Shown: positions 26,940-37,300 of the stretch, in pieces | Layout of the letters: each line of letters begins with the position of its first letter | Position numbering within the stretch: the first letter of the stretch is position 1 | Origin: Pseudoalteromonas sp. MSK9-3 | GTDB taxonomy: Bacteria > Pseudomonadota > Gammaproteobacteria > Enterobacterales > Alteromonadaceae | Direction: 5' to 3' | NCBI RefSeq assembly: GCF_003590335.1 | Contig: NZ_MIET01000023.1 | Coordinates: forward strand, 62,001 to 126,000 | DNA: 64,000 bases | The notes under the pieces: generated by a model | What the model was told of the DNA's origin: nothing | The model's input: only the letters and a program-made list of their open reading frames with translations | Databases searched by the model: none | Translations under genes and position numbers: made by a program

Positions 26940-29486
26940 CTACTTACCTTGGTTTAAGCTATTCAGTTTATCACCAATTGGTTTAGAGAAATTGTAACCA
27001 TCAAATTTATCCCAGTTTATTGACCATGTCATCACCCCACCGAAATTCGGGGCTGTCTTAATTGGCGCAATGGTTGAGCAGCTTGTGCCTTTAATTAAGC
27101 AATCTAATGCCGCTGTAATATTAGCGATGGGCGCTTGTCCAGAGTTCGCAGATTTAGGACCCGATGGCAAGCCAATCGCGACTTGGTCGTCTCTTAACGG
27201 AGCAAAACGTGTGCCGTTCGCTAAATCAAAGCCTTCTAACAACATTTTAGCGTGGGCGACCATCATATTGACAGATCCTTCTGGTGCGCTGCCAGGCTCA
27301 TAAGGATTGGGTAATCCACCATTATTATATAGCTGAACATGTAGCAGATCTAATGTGTCACGCAGTTGATCGATAACCGGGATATAGGCACCCCAAATAC
27401 CGGTATAAGCTATCATACCACCATGCACATAAGGGTGTTCAGGAGCCATCGTCAACACCATATTGCCTCCGATATTTTGCTCTATTTGTTTTATCGCACG
27501 CGGCAAGCGCGCTTGAATTTGCGTACCATGCATAAGGTTTGAGCCACTTTCTAAATCAATGTCTAAGCCATCGAAGCCCCACTCATTAATAATAGCCGTT
27601 AAGCTTGCGACAAAATTAGCTTCATCTGAGTCGGTATTGAGTGTGATAGTTCCCTCAGCACCGCCAAGACTTAAAACAAAAACCTTTCCTTGCGCTTGAA
27701 GGGCTTGCATATCTTGTTTGAATTGAACTGGGTCAATTGCTGGACAAGTAGAACGAATGTCTTTTTCGAATAAATTAAAGTGTACAGTTCCGTTTGAATT
27801 ACGGTCGTTATCGGCAAATGCGATATCGATAATATCCCATGCTGGCGAAATTTGATTCAATGGCAATGGGCAACCGGCTGGATTAACAAAGTTGTGCCAA
27901 TACCCAATTAGTTTATGGGTTTTCCCTATGGGGGCATCGATCACTTTGATGCTAACGCCTTCACTGGTTGCTTGATTGCCTAAGTTGTCTTTTGCAATCG
28001 CAGAGATGGTTTTAGTGCCTAAGCTTGCAGGTGTATACAGTGTGGAGTAAGGGGCGCTGGTATCTGTGGCGACTAAGACACCATCAACAGTAAAGCTAAC
28101 CTCGGTGATTTGTCCAAGCAATGCTGATGCGTCTGCCGTCAGCTGTGTTGCACTGCCTAACGTTATTTGGCTACCTGCGCTTGGTGATGTTACGGAGCTC
28201 ACAATTGCTTTATCTGTAACAGTAACGACTTGGGTGCTGCTGCTTTGGTTTCCTTCGTTATCAGTGGCAATCGCGCTGAGCTCGATGGGTCCTAACTGTT
28301 GAGCGAGCCAATTTACTTGATAAGGCGCTTGGTTTAAGCTGCTTAATAACGTGTTACCCGCATAAATGTCCACTTGACTAATTTGTCCGTCAGCGTCTGT
28401 GGCATTGAGTGCAATATCGTAACTATTGCCTTGTAATAAGGTGCTATTAGCCGCTGGCGCGGTAAAGTTCACGATGGGTTTAATGGCACATACACCTTGA
28501 TCTGTCCACGCATCAGTCCATGATTGACCCACGCCAGGTTCGTAAGCCCATAATGCATCAGAGCTACACCAAGGTCCTATATCACAACGATATTTATGAT
28601 TGTTATGAGCAACAACATCACCCGTTTTATAGTTTCCACCGGCTTGATAGTTTGGAACGTTTTTACAACCGCCCGAGTTAGGCTCTGAGACGACAATATT
28701 CGCAATTGCGCTCGCTGTGGCATTTTTATCATCTTTAACAATCGCTTTTATCTGCTGGTTACCAGCGGTGGCACTCCATAGTGTTTGATACGGTGTGCTG
28801 GTATCAGTACTGAGTAAAGTATCATTGAGCCAAAATGAGACCTCGGTGACTTGGCCATCAGCGTCGGCGGCGGTTGCGCTAATGCTGACTTGGTCGCCCA
28901 CTTGATATTGACTGTTATTAAGCGGTGCTGTGAGTTCTATGGTTGGGTTGACATTCGGCATGCCATCAGTAACTGTTAGTTGTGCGGTATTGCTGGTGGT
29001 GTTTGCACCATTATTATCTGTGGCAATTGCATTAACTTGATACTGCCCTGAAATGGTTTGCCATGTTACTTCATAGGGAGCTTGTGTATCGATACCCACA
29101 GATTGACCACTTAAAAAAAACTCGACCTGAGTGATACTACCGTCTGCATCATTAGCTTGGGCACTAAAAACAGCGCTGTCATTTGTCGGTAAAGTAGAGC
29201 CATCAGCGGGTGTAATAAGGTTAATTGTAGGGGCCAGATTGCCACCACAGGTGCCCAAATCATCCCATACAGCATATGGTGTGGAGTTATCTGCTGGAGA
29301 TTGTGCTTGCGTCCACCACTTTGCTTGGTAGGCGGTATTATTTTGTGTAACAAGGTTGCCAGTTACATAGGTATTAGCACTTGACCATGCGTCAATGCCT
29401 TGGCAATCATAAGCCTGTGCATAAAAGGGGAGGGCACATAGCCCGAGTACTGCACTATGCAGCCCCTTAGTGAATTTTAATGTCAT
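26940..29486 (-). CDS. Secreted modular chitinase (two chitin-binding domains, four Ig-like repeats, GH18)
   Basis: An 848-aa exported enzyme predicted to hydrolyse chitin. Order: signal peptide 1-25; CBM5/12-type chitin-binding domain about 26-80 (WSSANTYVTGNLVTQNN, YQAKWW); Ig-like repeats about 81-175 and 178-270; second chitin-binding domain 272-333 (YQAGGNYKTGDVVAHNN) carrying an atypical Cys-rich insert; Ig-like repeats 336-425 and 428-520; C-terminal GH18 barrel from about 525. The GH18 motif DGLDIDLE spans 639-646, with the catalytic acid Glu646. The Ig-like repeats share a D-A-D-G-Q-(I/V)-(T/S)-(E/Q)-V core. The ATG at 29486 has AGGA 7 bases upstream. No co-transcribed partner; the terminator on the 3' side is shared. 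Confidence 0.93.
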   Translation of the reverse strand: MTLKFTKGLHSAVLGLCALPFYAQAYDCQGIDAWSSANTYVTGNLVTQNNTAYQAKWWTQAQSPADNSTPYAVWDDLGTCGGNLAPTINLITPADGSTLPTNDSAVFSAQANDADGSITQVEFFLSGQSVGIDTQAPYEVTWQTISGQYQVNAIATDNNGANTTSNTAQLTVTDGMPNVNPTIELTAPLNNSQYQVGDQVSISATAADADGQVTEVSFWLNDTLLSTDTSTPYQTLWSATAGNQQIKAIVKDDKNATASAIANIVVSEPNSGGCKNVPNYQAGGNYKTGDVVAHNNHKYRCDIGPWCSSDALWAYEPGVGQSWTDAWTDQGVCAIKPIVNFTAPAANSTLLQGNSYDIALNATDADGQISQVDIYAGNTLLSSLNQAPYQVNWLAQQLGPIELSAIATDNEGNQSSSTQVVTVTDKAIVSSVTSPSAGSQITLGSATQLTADASALLGQITEVSFTVDGVLVATDTSAPYSTLYTPASLGTKTISAIAKDNLGNQATSEGVSIKVIDAPIGKTHKLIGYWHNFVNPAGCPLPLNQISPAWDIIDIAFADNDRNSNGTVHFNLFEKDIRSTCPAIDPVQFKQDMQALQAQGKVFVLSLGGAEGTITLNTDSDEANFVASLTAIINEWGFDGLDIDLESGSNLMHGTQIQARLPRAIKQIEQNIGGNMVLTMAPEHPYVHGGMIAYTGIWGAYIPVIDQLRDTLDLLHVQLYNNGGLPNPYEPGSAPEGSVNMMVAHAKMLLEGFDLANGTRFAPLRDDQVAIGLPSGPKSANSGQAPIANITAALDCLIKGTSCSTIAPIKTAPNFGGVMTWSINWDKFDGYNFSKPIGDKLNSLNQGK

Positions 29487-29807
29487 GTCATTTTCCTTTA
29501 CTGTTGTGTTGTTTTTGCTCAAAAGCAAAGTCCAGCATATATGTAAGGTAAATGTTGATCAATTGTATTCTTGTAACATTTTTATGTACATGTTGCGCTT
29601 TTATTACCGAGAAGGTTATAAAATAGGGGATCAGGTGGTGATCTGTTATACTTGATTGTCTTACCAGCGCATTGTGTCACCTAGCAGCCTGTGTAAGTGC
29701 AGTCGGCTTAGCAAGTGTCGTTAACATAATGTCATTTGCTAGGGCTTATGCCGCTGTGGTTTTCCTATCTATTTGTTGAAGATAAGCCCCAACACATGAG
29801 AGTTTAA
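29487..29807. other. Intergenic region between chitinase and rhlE with a long rhlE leader
   Basis: Divergent promoters should lie here. On the plus strand an extended -10 element (TG-T-TATACT, 29644-29652) would give a leader of about 150 bases before rhlE. Such long leaders are common for cold-induced RNA helicase genes, but no defined riboregulator was recognised. No gene-like frame supported. Confidence 0.45.
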
Positions 29808-31199
29808 ATGACGTTTTCAGATTTGGGTTTGTCTCCATCAATCGTGCAAAGTATTACAGATAAAGGTTACACCACACCGACGGCTATTCAAGAAAAAGGG
29901 ATCCCTGCGGTGTTGTCTGGCCAAGATGTAATGGCTGCAGCACAAACAGGTACCGGTAAAACCGCGGCGTTTACTCTGCCGCTTATTGAGCAATTATTAA
30001 AAGAAGATCGTCCCCGTTCAAACCAAGCGTTGGCCCTCGTTTTAGCACCAACACGTGAGCTTGCATTACAAATAGCAGAAAATGTTGAGGCCTACAGTCA
30101 AGGAACTCGGCTACGTTCTGCGGTGGTGTATGGTGGCGTAAAAATTAATCCTCAAATGATCCAGCTACGCAAAGGTGTGGATATTTTGATTGCGACACCG
30201 GGTCGCTTGCTTGATTTATATAGCCAAAACGCCGTGAAGTTTAATCAACTTCGTACCTTAGTGCTTGATGAAGCCGATCGTATGTTGGATATGGGGTTCA
30301 TTCATGACATTAAGCGCATTATTAAAGTGTTGCCAAAAGAACGTCAAAACTTGCTGTTTTCAGCCACATTTTCAGACCCAATTCGAGATTTAGCGAAAGG
30401 GCTTATTGTGTCTCCAATAGAGATTTCGGTTACGCCTAAAAATGCAGCATCAAAAACCGTTACTCAGTTTGCTTATGCTGTCGATAAACCACAAAAAACC
30501 AAGTTGTTGAGTCATCTAATTCGCACTAAAAAATGGCAGCAAGTATTGGTGTTTTGTCGCACTAAACATGGTGCAAACCGTTTAGTGACACAGTTAGAAA
30601 GAGATAAAATTACTGGTGCAGCAATTCATGGTAATAAGTCACAATCAGCGCGAGTAAAAGCTTTGAATGGCTTTAAAACCGGCGACGTAAACGTATTGGT
30701 GGCCACCGATATCGTAGCGCGAGGACTAGATATCGCTGAGTTACCGTATGTTGTTAACTACGATTTGCCTAATATTTATGAAGATTATGTACACCGCATT
30801 GGCCGTACTGGGCGTGCTGGAAGTGATGGTCAAGCCGTGTCATTCGTGACCGTGGATGATGCCGCAGATTTATATGGCATTGAGCGTTTTATTGGTGCTT
30901 TGATCCCACGAGCACACGAAGAAGGATTTGTACCTCAACATCCAGTGCCTGAAGTGGCATTAGATACTCGACCGGTAAAGCCAAAGAAAGCGAAAAAACC
31001 AAAAAGTGCAAAGCCGCAAGGTGAACAAAATCAAGGCTCAAATGGGCCTAAAAAAGCGAAGCCAGGTCAAGGGAAACATAAACCTCGAGGAAATGGTGGC
31101 AATCAGGGGAAATCTCAGGTTAAAGCTGCCATTGATAATCCGACCAATGCCAAGCCTAAGCGCCGTCGCTTTTCAGCGCCTAAGCCAAAAGCACAGTAG
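29808..31199 (+). CDS. rhlE: DEAD-box ATP-dependent RNA helicase, RhlE type
   Basis: Cytoplasmic RNA helicase (463 aa) for remodelling of rRNA and mRNA structure. Motifs in order: Q motif with TAIQEKGIP, motif [10 protein letters not shown], Ia PTRELALQ, motif [15 protein letters not shown] (DEAD), motif III SAT, motif [11 protein letters not shown], motif [12 protein letters not shown]. The C-terminal 100 residues are a Lys/Pro/Gln-rich disordered tail ([13 protein letters not shown]) that probably gives extra RNA binding. RhlE is favoured over SrmB or DeaD by the start MTFSDLGLS and by the short length. It stands alone with its own long leader. Confidence 0.93.
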   Translation: MTFSDLGLSPSIVQSITDKGYTTPTAIQEKGIPAVLSGQDVMAAAQTGTGKTAAFTLPLIEQLLKEDRPRSNQALALVLAPTRELALQIAENVEAYSQGTRLRSAVVYGGVKINPQMIQLRKGVDILIATPGRLLDLYSQNAVKFNQLRTLVLDEADRMLDMGFIHDIKRIIKVLPKERQNLLFSATFSDPIRDLAKGLIVSPIEISVTPKNAASKTVTQFAYAVDKPQKTKLLSHLIRTKKWQQVLVFCRTKHGANRLVTQLERDKITGAAIHGNKSQSARVKALNGFKTGDVNVLVATDIVARGLDIAELPYVVNYDLPNIYEDYVHRIGRTGRAGSDGQAVSFVTVDDAADLYGIERFIGALIPRAHEEGFVPQHPVPEVALDTRPVKPKKAKKPKSAKPQGEQNQGSNGPKKAKPGQGKHKPRGNGGNQGKSQVKAAIDNPTNAKPKRRRFSAPKPKAQ

Positions 31200-31313
31200 T
31201 ATTCAAAGGTAAACCTTCAGTCTTAAATCACATCCTAGTAAAGATATGTGATTTAACTTGATTATCATCATAATTCATTAATAGTAGTAACAGACTGCTT
31301 GATAAGGATTATG

Positions 31314-32495
31314 ATGATTTATTACATCTTGGCCAGTGCAGGCCTCGTTCTGTTTATATACTCTATTAGTGTCCGCCAGCTTGTAAAAGCTGAAATTACG
31401 GCGCCTATTTTGTTTGTTACGTTAGGGGCTGTCATTAGCTTCTTTGCAGGCAAAGAAGGTGTGGTGATGGAACTAGATAGCGATATCATGTTACCTGTAG
31501 TTGAAGTCATTTTGGCTGTGGTGCTATTTAGCGATGCGGCCAGAACACGGCTTCGCGTATTGTATGACTCTTATCAATTATCCTTAAGGCTTCTCCTAGT
31601 TGGGTTACCATTAACCATTTTATTCGGGGCCATATTTGCATATTGGCTATTACCATTAAGTTGGATAGGTGCAACCTTATTAGCGGTGATCATTTCTCCC
31701 ACAGATGCGGCATTGTGCAAAGGCTTTTTAAGCGAACCGCGGGTCCCTGTTCGATTACGAGAAGCCATTAATGTTGAAAGTGGTTTGAACGATGGCTTAT
31801 GCGTGCCAATTTTTTTGTTTTTATTACCTGTTGTAGTTCATGGTGAGAATGCGACGCTGTCGACGTTATCGTGGTTGTTCTTTCGAGAATTAAGCATTGC
31901 GTGCGTTATTGCTATTGTGGTGACTTGGATAAGCATTATGCTAATGAGAAAAGCTAAAACGCACCATTTATTTGCGACAACAACGAGTCCCTTTCTATTT
32001 ATTAGTGTGGCTACCTTGGTTTTTTCACTCACACAAGCTCTGCATGGAAGCGGTTTTATCGCTGCATTTGTGTGTGGTTTGTTGTTTGATAGATTCTATG
32101 ATGACCCAATTAAAGATACTTTACTTAAAGATAGTGAGCATATCGCTGACTTTGCAACCTTACTTATTTGGACATTATTTGGGATGATGTCGTTAAACTT
32201 ATTATCACAAGGGATGAATATTGATGCACTTATATTTGCTGTCTTTGCCATTATTGTGATTAGAACTTTACCGATTATACTGTGCTTGATGCGCAGTGAC
32301 ACACGATTACACGAGCGTATGACTTTAGCATGGTTTGGGCCAAAGGGGCTTGCATCTGTGGTGTTTATATTGATGTTAATGCCAACTATGGACAGTGACG
32401 TTAGCCTCATTATTGAGGCCGCGGTTTACACTGTGTTGCTGAGTATATTTATGCATGGCGTGTCGACTCGCCCGATTTCTTTGAGCTTTAAGTGA
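31314..32495 (+). CDS. Cation:proton antiporter (CPA1/NhaP-like)
   Basis: Inner-membrane protein of 393 aa with about eleven to thirteen hydrophobic segments, from the Na+/H+ exchanger family. The transport core is visible as ISPTDAALCKGFL with the conserved Asp pair region, followed by EAINVESGLNDGLCVP (ESGLNDG is characteristic of CPA1 exchangers). Sodium or potassium preference cannot be told. The second of two adjacent ATG codons (31314) has AAGGA 5 bases upstream; a TTG at 31299 is unlikely. It lies 98 bases after the helicase end region and is probably transcribed alone. A marine bacterium would use it for ion and pH balance. Confidence 0.88.
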   Translation: MIYYILASAGLVLFIYSISVRQLVKAEITAPILFVTLGAVISFFAGKEGVVMELDSDIMLPVVEVILAVVLFSDAARTRLRVLYDSYQLSLRLLLVGLPLTILFGAIFAYWLLPLSWIGATLLAVIISPTDAALCKGFLSEPRVPVRLREAINVESGLNDGLCVPIFLFLLPVVVHGENATLSTLSWLFFRELSIACVIAIVVTWISIMLMRKAKTHHLFATTTSPFLFISVATLVFSLTQALHGSGFIAAFVCGLLFDRFYDDPIKDTLLKDSEHIADFATLLIWTLFGMMSLNLLSQGMNIDALIFAVFAIIVIRTLPIILCLMRSDTRLHERMTLAWFGPKGLASVVFILMLMPTMDSDVSLIIEAAVYTVLLSIFMHGVSTRPISLSFK

Positions 32496-32513
32496 TTAGA
32501 GTGAGTACTCAAA

Positions 32514-32531
32514 ACGTCATTTTATTGAAAT
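32514..32531 (+). promoter_or_regulatory. Candidate Pho box upstream of the alkaline phosphatase gene
   Basis: ACGTCAT, four bases, TTGAAAT: two 7-base units at the 11-base repeat of the PhoB site (consensus CTGTCAT twice), with 5/7 and 4/7 matches. A CATTAT at 32540-32545 could be the -10. Suggestive because the gene is an alkaline phosphatase; weak as a pattern. Confidence 0.3.
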
Positions 32532-32612
32532 AAAAAAGACATTATTCGTCCCTAAAATGAGCCTCTAATTTTTAATTACACAGTTAATTAGCTCATACGT
32601 TACGGGAATCCC

Positions 32613-34295
32613 ATGAAAAAGAAATTAATAACATTAGCAGTATCAGCAGTCTTGTTGAGTGCTTGCAACGACGACACACAAACGGTCGAAGTGATCAAAG
32701 AAGTGGAAAAGGAGGTCATTAAGGAAGTTGCACCAACACCAGTGACTTCGGTAAAAAATGTTATTTTAATGATTGGTGACGGCATGGGTGCCCAGCAAGT
32801 TGGCTTATTAGAAGAGTATGCGCGAAGAGCACCAAACTCGACATATAATACACGAGGCAATAAAACCGCTTTGTCAAAACTTGCTGATGCTGGACATATG
32901 GGCCTTTCGCTTAACGCGCCACATGGGGCAAATGGCATGTTGGTAACAGATTCTGCGTGTTCAGCAACCCAGTTAGCAACAGGTCTGGCTGCAGGCTCTG
33001 AAATGATTGGTCTTGATGAGCAAGGTAATATTGTAGAAACCATTTTAGAAAAAGCAAAAAAAGCAGGAAAAGCCACAGGGCTTGTTTCTGATACGCGTAT
33101 CACACATGCAACACCGGCTGCATTTGCTGCTCACCAACCACACCGTTCTATGGAACCTGAGATTGCAGAGCAGTTAGTGAATACTGGTATGGTAGATGTT
33201 TTATTATCGGGTGGAGCACGGGTATTTATTCCATCAGATATAAAAACAGATGAAGCCGATCAAAAGGTACTGACTGATCTAGGTATGCCTGCTAGTGTAT
33301 ATAAAAAGTCAAAACGAAGTGACGATAGAAATATCGTTTTAGAGGCAAAAGAGCAATACGGTTATGCACTGGCTTTTGATAAGGAACAGTTATTAGCAAG
33401 CGACACTGACAAGTTACTTGGGTTATTTGCTAATTCAGGTATGGATGATGGCATCGCGTACAAAGCATGTCAGGCAAGCAATAGCTGTACTCAGCCTTCT
33501 TTAAAAGAAATGACGGTTAAAGCACTCGATATTTTATCAAAAGATGAAGATGGCTTTTTCTTGATGATCGAAGGTGGCCAAATTGATTGGGCTGGTCATG
33601 CTAATGATGCTGGCTGGATGTTGAATGAGCTATTAAAGTTTGATGAAGCGGTGGCTGCAGTACATGATTGGGTTAAAGACCGTAATGATACGCTCGTAGT
33701 GGTAACTGCTGATCATGAAACGGGTAGCTTCGGGTTTAGTTATTCTCGTAAAAACCTTCCAGAAGCACAAACTTTGTCAGGAGATGGTATGCAGGGGGCA
33801 GATTATAAACCAAATTTCAATTTCGGGGCATTATCTCATTTAGACAAGCTTTATAACCAGACCGGTACATTTTTTGACATGATGAATGCTGCAAATGCAG
33901 ATTGGGATTTTGCGGCAACGACACCTGAAGATTGGATGAATGCTGTAAACCAATATAGCCAGTACAAAATTAACATCGATCAAGCTGCTGAGATTGGTGA
34001 GCGGGAAGTGAATGATTACTTTGTTGCTGACCATAAATACCAAAGTGCGGATATAGTACCTAGGTTTGCTGATTTTAAAGAGTTTTATGTCTATGCGGAT
34101 GAAGATCATGCGGCAAAGGTAGGACGAGCTTTAGCGGCAGATCAAAATGTAGTATGGGGTACAGGCACGCATACGGCTGCGCCAGTTCCAGTCTATGCTG
34201 TTGGGCCTGAAGGTGTCACTAAACAGTTTTCTACTATGCAGCATCATGTTGAGATTTCTCAGAAAATGATGACTGCATTCGGGTTTGCCGAATAG
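32613..34295 (+). CDS. Lipoprotein alkaline phosphatase (PhoA superfamily)
   Basis: A phosphomonoesterase (560 aa) predicted to sit on the outer membrane facing the periplasm or outside. Lipobox LLSAC (Cys18) with Asn at +2. A charged heptad-like spacer TVEVIKEVEKEVIKEV (about 24-39) follows. Catalytic features: metal ligand Asp in MIGDGMG, nucleophile Ser114 in TDSACSA, metal-binding HATPAAFAAH, IEGGQIDWAGHAND, TADHETG and the C-terminal GTGTHTAAPVPVYA with the zinc histidine. The roughly 100 extra residues over E. coli PhoA lie mainly in the C-terminal half (about 380-490). Releases phosphate from organic esters. Followed by a convergent signalling gene. Confidence 0.92.
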   Translation: MKKKLITLAVSAVLLSACNDDTQTVEVIKEVEKEVIKEVAPTPVTSVKNVILMIGDGMGAQQVGLLEEYARRAPNSTYNTRGNKTALSKLADAGHMGLSLNAPHGANGMLVTDSACSATQLATGLAAGSEMIGLDEQGNIVETILEKAKKAGKATGLVSDTRITHATPAAFAAHQPHRSMEPEIAEQLVNTGMVDVLLSGGARVFIPSDIKTDEADQKVLTDLGMPASVYKKSKRSDDRNIVLEAKEQYGYALAFDKEQLLASDTDKLLGLFANSGMDDGIAYKACQASNSCTQPSLKEMTVKALDILSKDEDGFFLMIEGGQIDWAGHANDAGWMLNELLKFDEAVAAVHDWVKDRNDTLVVVTADHETGSFGFSYSRKNLPEAQTLSGDGMQGADYKPNFNFGALSHLDKLYNQTGTFFDMMNAANADWDFAATTPEDWMNAVNQYSQYKINIDQAAEIGEREVNDYFVADHKYQSADIVPRFADFKEFYVYADEDHAAKVGRALAADQNVVWGTGTHTAAPVPVYAVGPEGVTKQFSTMQHHVEISQKMMTAFGFAE

Positions 34296-34331
34296 GCTTA
34301 CTATTGAGTGAGTAATAGAGGCTATACTTAC

Positions 34332-37300
34332 TTAGGCAGTATTAAGCAAATTTACTAGTTCATCTTTGGGCATGGGTTTTGCGTAATAAAATCCTTGTCC
34401 AAAATCACAGCCAGCTTGCAGCAACAATTGATGCTGCGTGGCTGTTTCTATTCCTTCAGCAATTACTTTCAAACCCAGTTGATGTGCCATCATTATCATG
34501 GCTTCGCATAAAGCTAAATCATCAGCGGTATGAGCAATACCATCCACAAAGCGTTTATCTATTTTAATGAAATCTGTATCCATTTGTTTTAGATAGGCGA
34601 GGGAAGAGTACCCAGTCCCAAAATCATCGAGCGCAAGCGCAAAACCTTGTTTGGTGAGTGTGGTTAAACGCTGTTGAGTGCGTGGAAGCGCATTCATCAT
34701 TAAACCTTCGGTTATTTCAATGACAAATTGTTCTGTTGTTAAACCTTTATTTGTTAGCTGTTGATGCCAGTCGTTGAGTGCACTGTGTTTCGCTGTAAAT
34801 TGCACGGGCGATACATTAATACTCAATTGCAAGTGATGACCCAATTGATTGAGTGCGCATAGGGTATCGCAGGCAGTTGAAAATATAAATTCACCGATCC
34901 CATGTATGAGCTGGGTTTCTTCTGCCAAAGGAATAAATAGAGCGGGACTGACAATCCCCTTTTCTGGGTGACGCCACCGGATCAGGGCCTCAGCTTTAAC
35001 AATTGACTGATCTTTCATGGCAACGATTGGTTGATAATACAAAATAAACTGCTGCTGAGTTAAAGCGACGCGTAAGTCTTTAAGTAATGCCATACGATGT
35101 TCTGCTTGTTCACGCATATGAGCACTAAAAAATGCAAAGCCATTTCGACCATGCTGTTTAGCTTGATACATCGCTTGGTCAGCGGCTTTTAGTAAAAGTT
35201 CACTGGTATCCCCATCACGCGGCGCATGTGCAATACCAATACTGGCACTTATATGACACTGTTCTTGCCCTAGTGAAATGCTGGGTTTCAGTAACTGTAG
35301 GACTTTTTCCGCGGTCTTACTGAGCTGCTCGCAGTCATTGTACGTGGTGACTAACACAAACTCATCGCCACCAATTCGGGATATCAAACTACACTCAGAT
35401 TGCAGTGATATTAAGCGGCTTGCGACCTCTGTTAGTAGTTGATCTCCGTAATAATGACCGAGTGTATCGTTGATATCTTTGAAGTGATCAAGATCTAGCA
35501 ATAAGATCCCGACGTTAGCTTGATCATCTTCTAATTGGCATTTTAAGTGTCGCTTTAACTCAATGCGATTAGCAAGCTCTGTAAGCTGGTCAAAATGTGC
35601 TTGATGCCAAATCAATTCGTCTTTACGTTTACGATCGGTAATGTCTGTAAATATAGCGACACGACGATAGGCTTCATTATGTGCATTGTAAACACTATTA
35701 ATGGTCAGCCACTCGGTATATAGCTCGCCATTTTTACGGCGGTTTATGATCTCGCCTTGCCATCTGCCTTGTTCAGAAAGTTGCTGCCACATTTGCGAGT
35801 AAAACTGCTTATTGTGCTTTCCTGAACTTAATATACTGGTTGTTTTACCAATGACTTCTTCGCGTTTAAACCCCGTTACCTCACTAAATGCTGGGTTAGT
35901 ATCAAGAATAAAGCCATTGGAGTCGGTAATAACCATGCCTTCACTGCTATTTTTGTATACGAGGGCAGCGAGGCTAATGGCTTCTTCATGTTGTTTACGT
36001 TGGCTAATATCTCGAATGATTAAGATGGCTTGTTGATGCTCTGATATATGGTTTATCCGACATTCATACACATGTTGGGTGTTGTCATCAGCAAGCTGAG
36101 AGAATTCGAGCTGGCTGTATGGTTGCTCTTCTAAGAGCGCTAGTTGTGCGAGAACACGCTTAAAAACATGGGTTGGGAAAATATCTTGAATGGCTTTGGC
36201 CCCCTGAAAATAAGGGCCATGACTCATTAATATCTCGCCTGATTGATTGATGCGCAAATAACTGTCGGGTAAAGCTGTAAGGAGTGCGATGAGTTCAGCA
36301 TGTTTATGTGTGAGTGCTTGCTCAGCATTCAGCCGCGTATTCGCCATAAATTCAAATTGTTGCGTGATAGCTAAAAATTCAGGACTTGATTGCTCCTTTC
36401 CCCAATTTACTGGCTCTGAATTGGTAAATTGTGACATAGCATTTTGCAACGACTTAAGCGGCTTGAGTAAAACGCGATTAAGTTGCCATCTTGCTTGCCA
36501 GATTATGATCACAATCGCCAAAATAAATAAAGAAAGGGTGGTTGCCACTTTTTGATTTGCCGCGTTAATGGCCTGTTCAAATGGCAATGAAAAATGAATC
36601 TGTAAGCTGGTACGTGGTTTATTTGGCTCAAGGGGAAGCTGCAGATATATCCTATTCTGACCAAATCGATCTTCGGCAACTTCTGCTTTGTGTGATGAAC
36701 TTGGCCATGAGAGGTTAAGAGGTTGGCCGAGTTGCTCAGGTTTAAAGGGGTATTGCGCGATAATATTGTGCTGTTTATCACTGATCATGACTTTGCTCCC
36801 TGCGGGCAAAGGGAGTTTCGCAAGTGCATAGCTCCATTTAGTAAGAGACTGAGCGACAACAAGGGTATGCAGTACTTGTTTATCATCGTTTAATACAGGA
36901 ATAGCAAAGTTAACGGTTGCTTTATTAATTGAGCGATCATGTTGAAATTGACCAACGCTGAATTTTTTAGTGCGATTCGCGTCTTGGAAGTAAAGTCGGT
37001 CGCTTATATCAATGGGTTTAGCTGAATTTAAAACAGTGCACAGAACATGACCATTTGGGGAAGCTATACCAATATTCGCAATTCTTGGTGCAAGGGCTTG
37101 TGCGTAGATTAGAATAGCAGGGCATTCACCTAGGCTGATTGTTTTAAGCTCAGGGTGATGTGCTAAAAGAGTCAGAAGCTCTTTAGTCTCATTAATATCA
37201 CTTTGTTGTACCGTTGCGATTTGTTCAGCGAGCAGTAGTGCTTTAAATTCACTTTGTTGCAATATTTCTGAGTGTTCATCCAGCAATTGCGCCAAAATTA

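Noticed and set aside
29470..29655. 61-codon plus-strand frame between chitinase and rhlE
   Set aside because: Starts inside the chitinase signal-peptide region on the opposite strand, no ribosome site, random-looking composition.
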